Assembly (NCBI GenBank): GCA_001642945.1
Contig: LGRT01000037.1
Coordinates: forward strand, 62,001 to 126,000
Length of the DNA: 64,000 nt
Source of the DNA: Rhodobacteraceae bacterium SB2
Lineage (GTDB): Bacteria > Pseudomonadota > Alphaproteobacteria > Rhodobacterales > Rhodobacteraceae
Direction: 5' to 3'
The translations under genes and the position numbers were made by a program. Position 1 is the first letter of the stretch. Each line of letters opens with the position of its first letter. A model generated the notes under the pieces. The model did no database searches. It saw only the letters and a program-made list of their open reading frames with translations, and was not told where the DNA came from. This document shows, one piece after another, positions 17,820-27,323 of this stretch.

Positions 17820-19860
17820 CTAACTGTCCTATTCTGATCAATGCATCCGCCGCAATCGCCGCGTTTGGCGTCACAATAAGCGGGTTGATTTCAACTTCTT
17901 CGATCTGATCTTTATGCGCAAGCACATAGTCCTGAAGCGCCAAAACAGCAGCAATCACCGCGGCCCGGTTGCCACTTGGCCTGCCCCGAAAGCCCCGAAG
18001 AATTTTGTTAACTTTCAAGCTGTCCAGCGCATGCTCAACATCCTGTGCGGTCACCGGCAACAATAAGGACGCACTGTCTTCCAGCAGCTCAGTCAGCACA
18101 CCGCCAGCTGCCAGCGTTAACAAAAACCCATGCGCCGGATCGCGCACAACCCCGAGCAATAGCTCTACCACCGCCCCCTGCACCATATTTTCGATCAGAA
18201 AACTGCCCTGTGGCATCTCAGACAAGGCGCGCTGAACCTCTTTCAGATTGCCAAGGTTCAAATGCACTGCATTTGCTTCCGATTTATGCGCCAAGCCCAT
18301 GGTTTTCAAAACGACGGGAAAGCCAAGCCCTTCCGCTTCCCGCTCGACCGTGGCCGCGGAAGCCACCAGCGCACCTGTCGGGATTAAAACCCCGAATTTG
18401 GCAAGATCTTGCTTGGCCTGCGCCTCAGAGATCAGCTGGATGCGGCGCGGCGGTGCGCCTAAAACAAGGGGCGGCGGCAGATGCGGTAGGTGCCGGCGGC
18501 CGATAAAGGCCGCCACCGCGATTGCGCAGAGCGCCTCGGGCAAGCCGCGCAACGCAACAACAGCGCCGCCGGATAGGTCTAAGGCCAACGCTTCAGGGAT
18601 ATTTTCTGGAAAGCTGCCCAGAAGGACCACTGGCTTGCCGCTCGTTTTAGCGGCCGCGCGCGCAGCAGCAATCACGCAGCGCCAAGCCGAGGGGTCGCAT
18701 AGATCAGAGCGGGGGAAATCAACGATCACGCAAGCCAGCGCCACATCACCGCTGAGGATTGCCGCAAACGCCGCCGTCATGCGCGCCTCATCGCCCCAAA
18801 TATAAGTGTGGTAATCCAGAGGGTTGGCCAGAGACACCATGGGCCCCAAAGCAGCGCGCAACCCGCTAAGCTGCTGCCCATCAAGAGGTGGAAATACCAC
18901 ATCATAGTCCAAAGCAGTATCGGCAATCAGGCTGGCCTCGCCCCCCGAACAGGAAAGCGAAGCGATATGATGGCTCGTAAGTGGCCCAATCTGGTTTAGC
19001 AGCACCAAAGTTTCGACCAATTCGGGCAACGAGCGCACTTGCCCAATGCCCAGCCGCGCAAGCAACGCATCGCCCGCCGCAGCATCGCCCGCAAGCGAGG
19101 CGGTATGCGATAAAGTGGCCGCCTGCGCTTGCAGCGAGCGGCCAACTTTTAACGCAACAATGCCTTTTCCAAGGCGCCGCGCCTCTACCGCCAAAGCTTC
19201 AAACGCCCGCAAATCTCCCACGCCTTCAATATGCAACCCCAAGGCGGTGACACGCGCATCGCGCAGCAAGGCCAGACCAATTTCTGACATCCCGATCTGC
19301 GCCTGATTGCCAACCGTCACCGCATAGGCAATTGGCAGGCCACGCTGCTGCATGGTGATATTAATCGCAATATTTGAGCTTTGCGTGAGGATGGCCACAC
19401 CCGAATTCACACGCACCCCACCATGCTGATCAGGCCAGAGCGCAGCCCCCTCAAGATAATTTACAAACCCATAACAATTGGGCCCGATGAAGGGCATCTC
19501 GCCCGCGGCCTGAAGCAAAGCCTCTTGCAAGGCCTCTCCATCTTCGGTTTCGTTTTGCGCCTCTAAGAACCCGGAGGCAAAGCAAACCGCGCCCCCTGCC
19601 CCCAATGCAGACAATTTGCCAAGACAGTCGATGGTTGCATGGCGGTTTACCCCGATAAACACGGCATCAGGCGCCATCGGCAAATCTGAAATATCCTGAA
19701 ATGCTGATAAACCTGCAAGCGTTTGAGCAGAGGGATGTACCGGAAAAATCGGTCCCTCAAAGCCTATTTTCTGGCATTGCGCAATGACCGATCGCCCCCA
19801 GACGCCGCCGCCAATCACAGCGATGGATTTCGGGTTTAACAATCGATTGAGATCCTGCAA
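17800..19860 (-). CDS. ADP-forming acyl-CoA synthetase, fused alpha and beta domains
   Basis: 686 residues. An N-terminal CoA-binding Rossmann domain (KSIAVIGGGVWG at the start), a succinyl-CoA synthetase-like flavodoxin domain with the phosphohistidine motif LSHTASLAGD (about residue 250), and a C-terminal ATP-grasp domain (LAKFGVLIPTG, GFPVVLKTMG, EEVEINPLIV). This is the architecture of NDP-forming acetyl-CoA synthetases. In this operon it probably activates carnitine, crotonobetaine or gamma-butyrobetaine, replacing the AMP-forming CaiC and/or the CoA transferase CaiB. It starts 30 bases after the acyl-CoA dehydrogenase stop and overlaps caiD. Substrate is inferred from context. Confidence 0.85.
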   Translation of the reverse strand: MQDLNRLLNPKSIAVIGGGVWGRSVIAQCQKIGFEGPIFPVHPSAQTLAGLSAFQDISDLPMAPDAVFIGVNRHATIDCLGKLSALGAGGAVCFASGFLEAQNETEDGEALQEALLQAAGEMPFIGPNCYGFVNYLEGAALWPDQHGGVRVNSGVAILTQSSNIAINITMQQRGLPIAYAVTVGNQAQIGMSEIGLALLRDARVTALGLHIEGVGDLRAFEALAVEARRLGKGIVALKVGRSLQAQAATLSHTASLAGDAAAGDALLARLGIGQVRSLPELVETLVLLNQIGPLTSHHIASLSCSGGEASLIADTALDYDVVFPPLDGQQLSGLRAALGPMVSLANPLDYHTYIWGDEARMTAAFAAILSGDVALACVIVDFPRSDLCDPSAWRCVIAAARAAAKTSGKPVVLLGSFPENIPEALALDLSGGAVVALRGLPEALCAIAVAAFIGRRHLPHLPPPLVLGAPPRRIQLISEAQAKQDLAKFGVLIPTGALVASAATVEREAEGLGFPVVLKTMGLAHKSEANAVHLNLGNLKEVQRALSEMPQGSFLIENMVQGAVVELLLGVVRDPAHGFLLTLAAGGVLTELLEDSASLLLPVTAQDVEHALDSLKVNKILRGFRGRPSGNRAAVIAAVLALQDYVLAHKDQIEEVEINPLIVTPNAAIAADALIRIGQLDDTDSD

Positions 19861-19890
19861 TTTATCCCCCTTGCCTTATCTCAAAGCAAC

Positions 19891-21051
19891 CTAAGCATTT
19901 AATGGGCGCAACAAATCGCGGCTGATGATATGGCGCTGAATTTCCGACGTGCCATCCCAAATCCGCTCAACGCGGGCATCGCGCCAAAACCGTTCGATTG
20001 GGAAATCGCTCATCAAGCCCATACCGCCAAATATTTGCAGCGTGGTATCGGTGACGCGCGCCAGCATTTCGCTGGCATAAAGCTTCGCGCTGGCAATTTC
20101 GCGGTTTGCGGGCAGCCCTTGATCCAGCCGCCATGCAGAGGCCAAGGTCAGCCAATCGGCCGCATCGATCTCGGTGATCATATCAGAAATTTGAAAACTT
20201 ACGCCCTGAAATTTCCCAATCTGTTGCCCGAATTGTTTGCGTTCAGCAGCATAGTTTAATGCATATTCAAAGCACCGGCGGGCGCGCCCAACCGCCATCG
20301 TGGCCACCGTGATTCGCGTTGCATAAAGCCATTCATTCATAACCGAAAATCCGCCATCGACTTCACCCAACACTTGCGCATCTGGCAATCGGCAATTGTC
20401 AAACTCCAAAATCATATTTTTATATCCGCGATGGCTGACCGATTTATAGCCCTCGCGAATGGTGAAACCGGGAGTGCCCCGATCCACTAAGAATGTGGTG
20501 ATGCGTTTCTTTGGGCCCCGCGGCGTTTCATCCACCCCTGTGGCAACAAATACAATAACAAAATCAGCATGTTCCGCGCCTGATATAAAGTGCTTATTAC
20601 CATTTAAAACCCAATCACCTCCCGCGCGCTGGGCGCTGCAGGCCATGCCGCGCACATCGGATCCTGCGCCCGGTTCAGTCATCGCCAGCGCATCCATTTT
20701 TTCGCCACGTATGGCGGGTCGCAGATAACGTTCCACCTGCGTGCCCTGACAAGCCATTAGGATATTTTGAGGGCGGCCAAAGAAATGCGTTAGCGCCATC
20801 GAGCCTCGGCCCAACTCGCGCTCGACCAAGGCAAAATCAACATGGGAAAGACCAGCTGCGCCCACAGATTCGGGAAAGTTGCACGCGTAAAAACCCATAT
20901 CAATGGTTTTTTGTTTGATGTCCTGGGAGATTTCGCGGGGTACCTCTGCGCTTTGCTCGACCAGATCTTCATGCGGGTAAATCTCTTTTTCAACAAAGCT
21001 GCGCACCGTGTTGACGATCATCGCCTGCTCTTCGCTCAATCCAAAATTCAT
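19891..21051 (-). CDS. Acyl-CoA dehydrogenase (probable gamma-butyrobetainyl-CoA/crotonobetainyl-CoA)
   Basis: 386 residues with standard acyl-CoA dehydrogenase motifs: AMTEPGAGSDVRG, NGNKHFISGA, RKQFGQQIGKFQG and FGGMGLM. The C-terminal signature is RIWDGTSEIQRH, with Asp366 where the catalytic Glu sits in medium-chain type enzymes (YEGT). In the carnitine operon it could oxidise gamma-butyrobetainyl-CoA to crotonobetainyl-CoA, feeding the CaiD-like hydratase. The start overlaps the carnitine dehydrogenase stop as ATGA. Whether it lacks Glu function or uses Asp as base is not known. Confidence 0.85.
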   Translation of the reverse strand: MNFGLSEEQAMIVNTVRSFVEKEIYPHEDLVEQSAEVPREISQDIKQKTIDMGFYACNFPESVGAAGLSHVDFALVERELGRGSMALTHFFGRPQNILMACQGTQVERYLRPAIRGEKMDALAMTEPGAGSDVRGMACSAQRAGGDWVLNGNKHFISGAEHADFVIVFVATGVDETPRGPKKRITTFLVDRGTPGFTIREGYKSVSHRGYKNMILEFDNCRLPDAQVLGEVDGGFSVMNEWLYATRITVATMAVGRARRCFEYALNYAAERKQFGQQIGKFQGVSFQISDMITEIDAADWLTLASAWRLDQGLPANREIASAKLYASEMLARVTDTTLQIFGGMGLMSDFPIERFWRDARVERIWDGTSEIQRHIISRDLLRPLNA

Positions 21052-22463
21052 AAGCTTTGCTCCTTAAGCGCCAATTTCAACGCATTCAAACGATCCGCCA
21101 CCTCGGGCAAAGGCGCGCATGATTTTCGGGTGCTCAGGCTGACATGCAGCATGAATTGCTCGCAGCTTGCTAAGGTCGTACCATCATCGGCGCGCATAAA
21201 ATGGCGCAGCTTCAATTTTTTGCCCTCGGCAAGCAAAACCTCGCTTTCAACGTAGATATGCTGCCCGGCATGGGCTTCTTGCAGATATTTCACAGTGGTT
21301 TCGGCGGTAAAATAGCTATGCCCAGCGGCGATATATGCAGCATCGGCCCCGATCGAAATCATAAAACTATCCGCAGCATCGGAAAACACTTGCCCGTAGC
21401 GCCCCTCATTCATATGGCCATTGTAATCCGTCCAATCAACGGGGATCACCCGCGATACGCTGCGCAGTTTCGTCGCGGGCTTAAACTTGGGCTGTAGATT
21501 ACGATCATGTTCGCCAATCAAAGCCCCAGCGGCATTGCCCTGCTGCTTAAGGCTGCGCAAAATCGCCACCAAATTGTTATCGCGTTTGCGCTCTAAAGCG
21601 CGGATCGACAAATTCCCCGATTGGGCGTCAGATTGATCGGCAATTTGTTGAACCAACTCATCTGTCAATTCGGGCACATCCATCAATTTGGTCCAAGGCC
21701 AATCGAGGCATGGCCCAAACTGGGCGATAAAATGCGCCATGCCCTCTTCACCGCCCGCAATCCGATACGTCTCAAAAAGCCCCATCTGCGCCCAGCGCAA
21801 TCCAAACCCATAGCGAATAGCATTGTCAATTTCTTCTGTCGTGGCGATCCCATCTTTGATCAACCACAAGCCCTCGCGCCAAACAGCCTCTAAAAAACGA
21901 TCGGCAATATGCGCATCAATTTCCTTGCGCACCAGCAAAGGAAACATGCCCAGCGCGGTTAGATGCGCCTGCGCCTGGGCAATATGCGTTGTGCCACTGC
22001 GGGGGCTGGGAACAAGTTCAATCAAAGGCAGCAAATAGACAGGGTTAAACGGATGGGCGACAACTATTTGATCTGGAAAATCTGATTTTTCTTGCAATTC
22101 AGACGGCTTATACCCCGATGTTGAAGAACCTATGATAGCGTTTTGCAAACAGTATTTTTGAATATCTGAAATCACATTATGCTTAATCTCGAGCCGCTCA
22201 GGAACGCTTTCTTGGATCCAATCCGCAGCACTGACCGCCTGCTCGACGGTTTTGCAGATCGTCAATTCACCTTCTTTGGGTAAATCCCGCTCATAAAGCA
22301 TTGGCAATGCGTGGCGGGCATTTTCCAAAACGGCGGCAATTTTGCGCTCAGCCTGCGGATCGGGATCAAATAAATTGACGTTCCAGCCATTCAGTAAAAA
22401 GCGCGCAAGCCAACCGCCGCCAATCACTCCACCGCCGATTATTGCTGCCGTTTTCTGAACCAT
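21048..22463 (-). CDS. lcdH: L-carnitine 3-dehydrogenase fused to betainyl-CoA thioesterase
   Basis: 471 residues with two parts. Residues 1-~320 form a 3-hydroxyacyl-CoA dehydrogenase-type NAD enzyme (GGGVIGGGW at 10-18, VAHPFNPVYLLPLIELVPS, FLEAVWREG). Residues ~330-471 form a hotdog thioesterase (VDWTDYNGHMNEGRYGQVFSDA). Fusions of carnitine dehydrogenase with betainyl-CoA thioesterase are described in Sinorhizobium and relatives. The first half oxidises L-carnitine to 3-dehydrocarnitine; the second hydrolyses betainyl-CoA to glycine betaine. This pairs directly with the BKACE gene two positions upstream. Confidence 0.92.
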   Translation of the reverse strand: MVQKTAAIIGGGVIGGGWLARFLLNGWNVNLFDPDPQAERKIAAVLENARHALPMLYERDLPKEGELTICKTVEQAVSAADWIQESVPERLEIKHNVISDIQKYCLQNAIIGSSTSGYKPSELQEKSDFPDQIVVAHPFNPVYLLPLIELVPSPRSGTTHIAQAQAHLTALGMFPLLVRKEIDAHIADRFLEAVWREGLWLIKDGIATTEEIDNAIRYGFGLRWAQMGLFETYRIAGGEEGMAHFIAQFGPCLDWPWTKLMDVPELTDELVQQIADQSDAQSGNLSIRALERKRDNNLVAILRSLKQQGNAAGALIGEHDRNLQPKFKPATKLRSVSRVIPVDWTDYNGHMNEGRYGQVFSDAADSFMISIGADAAYIAAGHSYFTAETTVKYLQEAHAGQHIYVESEVLLAEGKKLKLRHFMRADDGTTLASCEQFMLHVSLSTRKSCAPLPEVADRLNALKLALKEQSL

Positions 22464-22496
22464 TTCACATATTTCCCTTGCCTGCGCGCCTTTGCG

Positions 22497-23258
22497 CTAA
22501 ACCATACTTTCGGTATGCCCATCCACCGCCAAGGCCTGACCAGTCACCTGTCGGGCTGCCTCTGAGCTTAGGAATACCGCCATATCGGCAATATCTTCTG
22601 GGCTGACGAAACGCCGCAACGACACGCCCTGGCTATATTGCTGGCGTATCTCTTCTAGACTGCGCGCGGTTGCGTTTGCCTCGATCTCAAGCACATGCTG
22701 CATGCGATCGCCCTCCACCGCGCCGGGGCAGATCGCATTTACCCGCACGCCGCTGGGGCCAAGCTCCATCGCCAATGTTTTGGTTAGGCCAATCAAGCCC
22801 CATTTTGCCGCCACATAGGGGCTGCGCATGGGGACGCCATGCAGCCCAGAACTTGACGACATAAACAAGATCACGCCCGCGCCCTGCGCGCGCATCATCT
22901 CTGAGGCCCAACGCGCACCCAGAAAAGCACCGTTTAAATTTACCGACAGACAGGCTTGCCACGCGTCATATTGCAATTCGTCAAGCGGCCCTGCAGGCCC
23001 GCCCGTGCCCGCATTGCTGATAAAAATATCAACCCCCGCGAAACGTTCCGTTACCTGTGCAAAAAAGTGCTGCATTTGATCTTCGTCGGTCACATCAGCC
23101 AATGCCGTTATAGCATTTGGAAGCGCCTCTTGCGCTGCGGCCAGATGCGCGGGCGAGCTGTCGCACAGCGCCACCTGATCGCCCAGATCAGAAAATCGTT
23201 TGGCCATCACCAAGCCAATGCCAGAAGCTGCCCCGGTCAGCACAACCCGCCGTGCCAT
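22497..23258 (-). CDS. Short-chain dehydrogenase/reductase in the carnitine operon
   Basis: 253 residues, classical SDR: TGAASGIG cofactor motif at the N-terminus, ISNAGTGG, a catalytic Ser in MSSSSGLHG and Tyr/Lys in PYVAAKWG, then ICPGAVEGDRM. It sits between the dehydrocarnitine cleavage gene (5 bases upstream) and carnitine dehydrogenase. D-carnitine dehydrogenases of the SDR family are known, so oxidation of D-carnitine to 3-dehydrocarnitine is a plausible role that would complement the L-specific enzyme. The substrate is inferred from position only. Confidence 0.85.
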   Translation of the reverse strand: MARRVVLTGAASGIGLVMAKRFSDLGDQVALCDSSPAHLAAAQEALPNAITALADVTDEDQMQHFFAQVTERFAGVDIFISNAGTGGPAGPLDELQYDAWQACLSVNLNGAFLGARWASEMMRAQGAGVILFMSSSSGLHGVPMRSPYVAAKWGLIGLTKTLAMELGPSGVRVNAICPGAVEGDRMQHVLEIEANATARSLEEIRQQYSQGVSLRRFVSPEDIADMAVFLSSEAARQVTGQALAVDGHTESMV

Positions 23259-23263
23259 CTACG

Positions 23264-24175
23264 CTAGCCCCGCGGGGCGCGTTTGATCAGCCCAAGCTTT
23301 TCACGCAAAGCTGCAGGTCCCATCACGCGGGCACCCATATTTTCAATTATGGTCTTTGCGCGCTCGACCAATTGATAATTCTCAGCCAAAACGCCTTTTT
23401 CCAGCCATAAATTATCTTCCAGCCCAACGCGTACATTGCCCCCGGCCAGCACCGCCGCTGCCACATAAGCCATTTGGTTGCGGCCTAAGGAAAACGCGCT
23501 GAACGTCCAATCATCGGGAACATTATTCACCATAGCCATAAACGTATTAAGATCATCAGGCGCGCCCCACGGCACCCCCATACATAATTGAACCAAAGCT
23601 TGTGGGGCCAGCGCGCCATCCTGTACCAGCTGTTTGGCATACCATAAATGCCCCGTATCGAAGGCCTCTATTTCGGGCTTTACGCCCAGTTCGCTCATCC
23701 GGCGCGCCATTGCCTGCAACATCCCCGGGGTATTGGTCATCACGTAATCGGCTTCGGCAAAATTCATTGTGCCGCAATCTAAGGTGCATATTTCGGGCAG
23801 GCATTCAGCAATATGCGCAATGCGTTCTTCGGCCGACACAATATCGGTGCCCTGTTGCAACGGCAAAGGCGCCGAAGCATCCCCGAACACGATATCCCCG
23901 CCCATCCCCGCGGTCAGGTTCAACACCATATCAACCTCCGAGGCGCGGATGCGCTCGGTCACCTCGCGATAAAAGGCCAGGTTGCGGCTTGGCGCACCGG
24001 TTTCAGGATCGCGGACATGACAATGCACCACTGCCGCCCCTGCGCGGGCAGCTGCAATGGCGCTATCGGCGATTTCCTGCGGGCTGCGCGGCACATGGCG
24101 GCTGCGATCTTGCGTGGCGCCTGATCCAGTAACGGCGCATGTGATAAACACGTCACGATTCATTGTAAGCGGCAT
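23264..24175 (-). CDS. 3-dehydrocarnitine:acetyl-CoA cleavage enzyme (BKACE, DUF849)
   Basis: 303 residues from the ATG at 24175, chosen because AAGGGAT is seven bases upstream and family members begin just before the NRDVFITCAVTGSG stretch; an ATG at 24250 would add 25 non-conserved residues. The zinc-binding HCHVRDP motif, TAGMGGD and LDCGTMNF are typical of beta-keto acid cleavage enzymes. With acetyl-CoA it splits 3-dehydrocarnitine into acetoacetate and betainyl-CoA. It is first in the operon and divergent from the CdhR-like regulator. Confidence 0.9.
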   Translation of the reverse strand: MPLTMNRDVFITCAVTGSGATQDRSRHVPRSPQEIADSAIAAARAGAAVVHCHVRDPETGAPSRNLAFYREVTERIRASEVDMVLNLTAGMGGDIVFGDASAPLPLQQGTDIVSAEERIAHIAECLPEICTLDCGTMNFAEADYVMTNTPGMLQAMARRMSELGVKPEIEAFDTGHLWYAKQLVQDGALAPQALVQLCMGVPWGAPDDLNTFMAMVNNVPDDWTFSAFSLGRNQMAYVAAAVLAGGNVRVGLEDNLWLEKGVLAENYQLVERAKTIIENMGARVMGPAALREKLGLIKRAPRG

Positions 24176-24255
24176 ATCAAATCCCTTATCGCTTGATCCA
24201 AGTCCAACAATACGCGCTGGCAGCCCGTTTATATTTGCCTTAAACGACAAATATT

Positions 24256-25242
24256 ATGCAGAAATGGTCAAAACATCCTGCTGCTGCGATCAAAGTGGCC
24301 TTCGTTTTATTCGACCAGTTTTCCAATATGTGTTTGGCAAACTGTCTTGAGCCCATGCGCGCAGCCAATACGCTTGCGCATCAGCGTGTGTTCGACTGGA
24401 GCTTTCTGACGCTGGATGGCGCGGCAGTGCACACCTCAAGCGGATTGCCGATTCTGCCCCAAGGACAGTTGAAAGATCTTGAATTCGTCGATTATTTATT
24501 TGTGCTGTCAAGCTATCAGCATCACCTGCATGACGACGCAAAAACCCGTAAAGCGCTGCGCAATGCCGCAGGCCAATGCAAAGTAATGATTGGTTTGGAC
24601 ACAGCCCCCTGGCTGATGGCCGCCGCAGAGCTTTTAGAGGGCCGGCGGGCCACGATTCATTGGGATGTTTTGGAAAGCTTTGCCGAAAAATTCCTGAGCG
24701 TAGACAGTGTGCGCCACCGCGTTGTGAAGGATGGCAACCGCATCACCTGCGCAGGCGCGATGGCCAGCTTTGACTTAACGCGTCAGATCATTCAAAGCCA
24801 TCTTGGCAATTCTATGGTTCTGGATATCGATGCCCTGATGCTACGCGATGATCCGTTTCCCGCCTTACAAAACACCCAAAGCCAACGCGCGGGCACACCC
24901 CTGCAGCGGGCGCTCGCTGTGATGCAAAACAATATCGAACGGCCCTTAACGCTTTCTCAAATCACCCAGAAGATCGCTTGTCCGCCCAAAACCCTTGAGC
25001 GCCAATTCAAAGCTCAATTGGGGGCAAGCCCAGGCCAGGCTTACCGGCATATACGTTTGAGCGTTGCCCGCCAATTGGTGGAAAGCACCTCGTTAACGAT
25101 GGCTGAAATTGCCTTGCGCTGCGGCTATGAAAGCCAATCGGCCCTGAGCCGGGCTTTTAAACGGCGTTTTAGTGCCAGCCCAAGCCAAATTGCCCAGTTA
25201 GGGCGCGCCGCGATAGCCCAAAGCCACGACAAATTTTTCTGA
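24256..25242 (+). CDS. CdhR-like AraC regulator of carnitine catabolism
   Basis: 328 residues: DJ-1/PfpI-like sensor domain ([26 protein letters not shown] at the N-terminus, so the start is correctly placed within a few residues) and C-terminal AraC HTH ([41 protein letters not shown]). CdhR of Pseudomonas has the same architecture and activates carnitine genes. It is divergent from the carnitine operon with an 80-base shared promoter region. No good ribosome-binding site precedes the ATG at 24256. Its 3' end overlaps the convergent rlmE gene by 45 bases. Confidence 0.88.
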   Translation: MQKWSKHPAAAIKVAFVLFDQFSNMCLANCLEPMRAANTLAHQRVFDWSFLTLDGAAVHTSSGLPILPQGQLKDLEFVDYLFVLSSYQHHLHDDAKTRKALRNAAGQCKVMIGLDTAPWLMAAAELLEGRRATIHWDVLESFAEKFLSVDSVRHRVVKDGNRITCAGAMASFDLTRQIIQSHLGNSMVLDIDALMLRDDPFPALQNTQSQRAGTPLQRALAVMQNNIERPLTLSQITQKIACPPKTLERQFKAQLGASPGQAYRHIRLSVARQLVESTSLTMAEIALRCGYESQSALSRAFKRRFSASPSQIAQLGRAAIAQSHDKFF

Positions 25243-25914
25243 ACTATCGGCTCGGCTGGCCGGTGGTTTGACATTGGCCACTTTGGTAAACCTTTGCTTA
25301 AGAAGCTTTTGCAACTCACCTTCCGCTCCGCCAGCCAGCACCTTTGCCACGAAGGTTCCCCCTTCTTCCAAAACGTCAAAGGCAAAATAAGCAGCGGCCT
25401 CGCATAATGAAATAATCCGCAAATGATCCGTCTGCTTATGGCCGGAACTGGCCGCCGCCATATCCGACATCACAACATCCGCCGTGCCCCCAAGCCAGTC
25501 TTTGACCTTTAGATCAGCCTCTTCTTCCAAGAAATCCAGCTGATATATCTCAGCCCCCGCAACAGGCTCGACTTCTTGTAAATCTATGCCCAACACATAA
25601 CCTGTGGGTTTGTTCTTTTTATCGCCCAACGCATTGACCCGCCGCGCCGCCACTTGGCACCAGCCCCCTGGCGCACATCCCAAATCAACAACCCGCACCC
25701 CAGGTTTCAAAAATCCGTATTTGTCATCAAGTTCTAAAATTTTAAACGCGGCGCGCCCCCGATATCCTTCGGATTGGGCTCTTTTTACGTAAGGATCGTT
25801 CAATTGCCGCTGCAACCAGCGCACCTGAGATACCGAGCGGCCGCGCGCCGATTTTACCTTCACCTTTAAATCGCGCTGACCGCGCCCAGATGTATTTTTC
25901 TTGTCCTGATCCAT
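25198..25914 (-). CDS. rlmE: 23S rRNA (uridine-2'-O) methyltransferase RlmE/FtsJ
   Basis: 238 residues from the ATG at 25914, which overlaps the ppx stop as TAATG. SAM site [15 protein letters not shown], catalytic [15 protein letters not shown] and [12 protein letters not shown] are the FtsJ motifs, including the Lys-Asp-Lys residues. It methylates U2552 of 23S rRNA. A basic N-terminal stretch (about 1-30, [11 protein letters not shown]) is common in alphaproteobacterial members. The last 15 codons are antisense to the end of the CdhR-like gene. Confidence 0.93.
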   Translation of the reverse strand: MDQDKKNTSGRGQRDLKVKVKSARGRSVSQVRWLQRQLNDPYVKRAQSEGYRGRAAFKILELDDKYGFLKPGVRVVDLGCAPGGWCQVAARRVNALGDKKNKPTGYVLGIDLQEVEPVAGAEIYQLDFLEEEADLKVKDWLGGTADVVMSDMAAASSGHKQTDHLRIISLCEAAAYFAFDVLEEGGTFVAKVLAGGAEGELQKLLKQRFTKVANVKPPASRADSSEKFVVALGYRGAP

Positions 25915-27026
25915 TACAGCGGTGCATCCTCTAATACGCCATCGCGGCTCATTTGGGCGTATAATAAACCCTCGCGCAAACCGCGATCCGCAACTGAAAG
26001 ACGCTCGGTTGGCCAACAGCGCAACAAAGCTTGCAGGATGGCCGATCCCGACATGATTAAAGCCTGCCGGTCGCTGCCGATACGCGGATCCAACTGCCGC
26101 CCGGCCGGGCCCAGCGCTAAGTAAGAATTGATCACACGGTCAATCTGATCCGAGGTCATGCGCAACCCATCCACTTTGGTTCGATCATAGCGCTTCAACC
26201 CAAGATGACTGGCTGCAACCGTCGTGACCGTGCCCGATGTGCCAATGATTTGAAATCCATCACGGGGTTGCTCATCGCGATAAGGGGCAAACTCTGCCAA
26301 GTTTTCTTCGAAAAACCAGCTCATCAATGCATAGCGGGCTGAATCGTCTTCAACATCATTGAATTGATCGCGCAATGTGGCAACGCCCAGCGGCACGCTT
26401 ATCCAATCGACAACTTTCGCGGCGGCAAAGGGGCTTTCGGCCGGGTGAAAACCGGCGTGCAGCCGCATGATGGCCCGCGGCCGCTCGCGCTGTGGCACAG
26501 AAGATAAGTCAATCCAAACCAATTCGGTGGAGCCGCCGCCAATATCTACCACCAAAAGCTGCTCGGTTTTAGTGCTCACCAAGGGTGCACAGGAAATCAC
26601 CGCCAACCGCGCTTCTTCTTCCGGCTCGATGATTTCCAGCTGCAAGCCCGCCTCGCGCTTCACCTGGCGGATAAACTCACGCGCATTGGCCGCGCGCCGA
26701 CATGCTTCGGTGGCGACCAGTCGCATCCGCATCACGCCATGCTGTTTCAACTTCAGCTGGCACACCCGAAGCGCGTGAATCGTGCGCTGCATTGAGCTGC
26801 GGCTAAGCCGGCCCGTTTTTTCCAAGCCCGTTCCCAATTGAACAGATTTGGAAAAGCTATCAACCACGTGAAACTGGCTGCCCTTGGGTTGGGCAATCAG
26901 CATCCGACAACTGTTCGTACCCAGATCCAAAGCGGCGTAAAGCTCGGTTGGGCTGGGCGGTATCGGCGCAGGGCTTTCTACCGGTTTCGGGAACGCGCCT
27001 GCACCTTTGAGACGCTTAGGCGCCAT
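25914..27026 (-). CDS. ppx: Ppx/GppA phosphatase family protein
   Basis: 370 residues. The ASKHA phosphate-binding motif [14 protein letters not shown] begins at about residue 31; [13 protein letters not shown] and [13 protein letters not shown] follow. Such enzymes hydrolyse polyphosphate or pppGpp; the shorter length suits the GppA/Ppx core without the C-terminal HD domain. AGGAGGG precedes the ATG. It is translationally coupled to rlmE (TAATG), a pairing common in alphaproteobacteria. Confidence 0.9.
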   Translation of the reverse strand: MAPKRLKGAGAFPKPVESPAPIPPSPTELYAALDLGTNSCRMLIAQPKGSQFHVVDSFSKSVQLGTGLEKTGRLSRSSMQRTIHALRVCQLKLKQHGVMRMRLVATEACRRAANAREFIRQVKREAGLQLEIIEPEEEARLAVISCAPLVSTKTEQLLVVDIGGGSTELVWIDLSSVPQRERPRAIMRLHAGFHPAESPFAAAKVVDWISVPLGVATLRDQFNDVEDDSARYALMSWFFEENLAEFAPYRDEQPRDGFQIIGTSGTVTTVAASHLGLKRYDRTKVDGLRMTSDQIDRVINSYLALGPAGRQLDPRIGSDRQALIMSGSAILQALLRCWPTERLSVADRGLREGLLYAQMSRDGVLEDAPL

Positions 27027-27323
27027 ATCTGCGCCCTCCTAAATTTTTAAGTTAGCCCCACGATAGGCTGCATCCTGTGCCCCCGCAAGAGAGCAGTTAA
27101 AGTTTTTCGGATCAAGGCGCCGATATCCCGCAGCACGCCGGCTGAAAAGAACCGATAAATTCATATCTATCTTGTAAATTTTGAGGGCCAGAGAAACTGG
27201 TCTAGAGGGCGTTTTAAAAGTAAAAGCACAGAGGTCGCTGACAGCTGTGTAAAAGTCGAAAACCGACTTAAGAACCCAAGCCTAGTGTCATAAACACAGC
27301 GCACCGAAAAGGAGGAATCATCC
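27027..27323 (+). promoter_or_regulatory. Intergenic leader between ppx and the C1 module
   Basis: About 300 bases without a gene. Two small perfect or near-perfect hairpins are visible: GGCCAG/CTGGTC (27186-27202) and AAGTCG/CGACTT (27253-27269). AAGGAGG precedes the first gene. I looked for B12-box features of a cobalamin riboswitch, since the operon uses corrinoid chemistry, and did not see them. Confidence 0.3.

Noticed and set aside
18045-18805. Long plus-strand frames across the CoA ligase gene
   Set aside because: They are Pro/Arg-rich antisense shadows of the GC-rich ligase gene.
27027-27323. Cobalamin riboswitch before the corrinoid methyl-transfer operon
   Set aside because: Only two short hairpins are present; the conserved B12-box features were not found.
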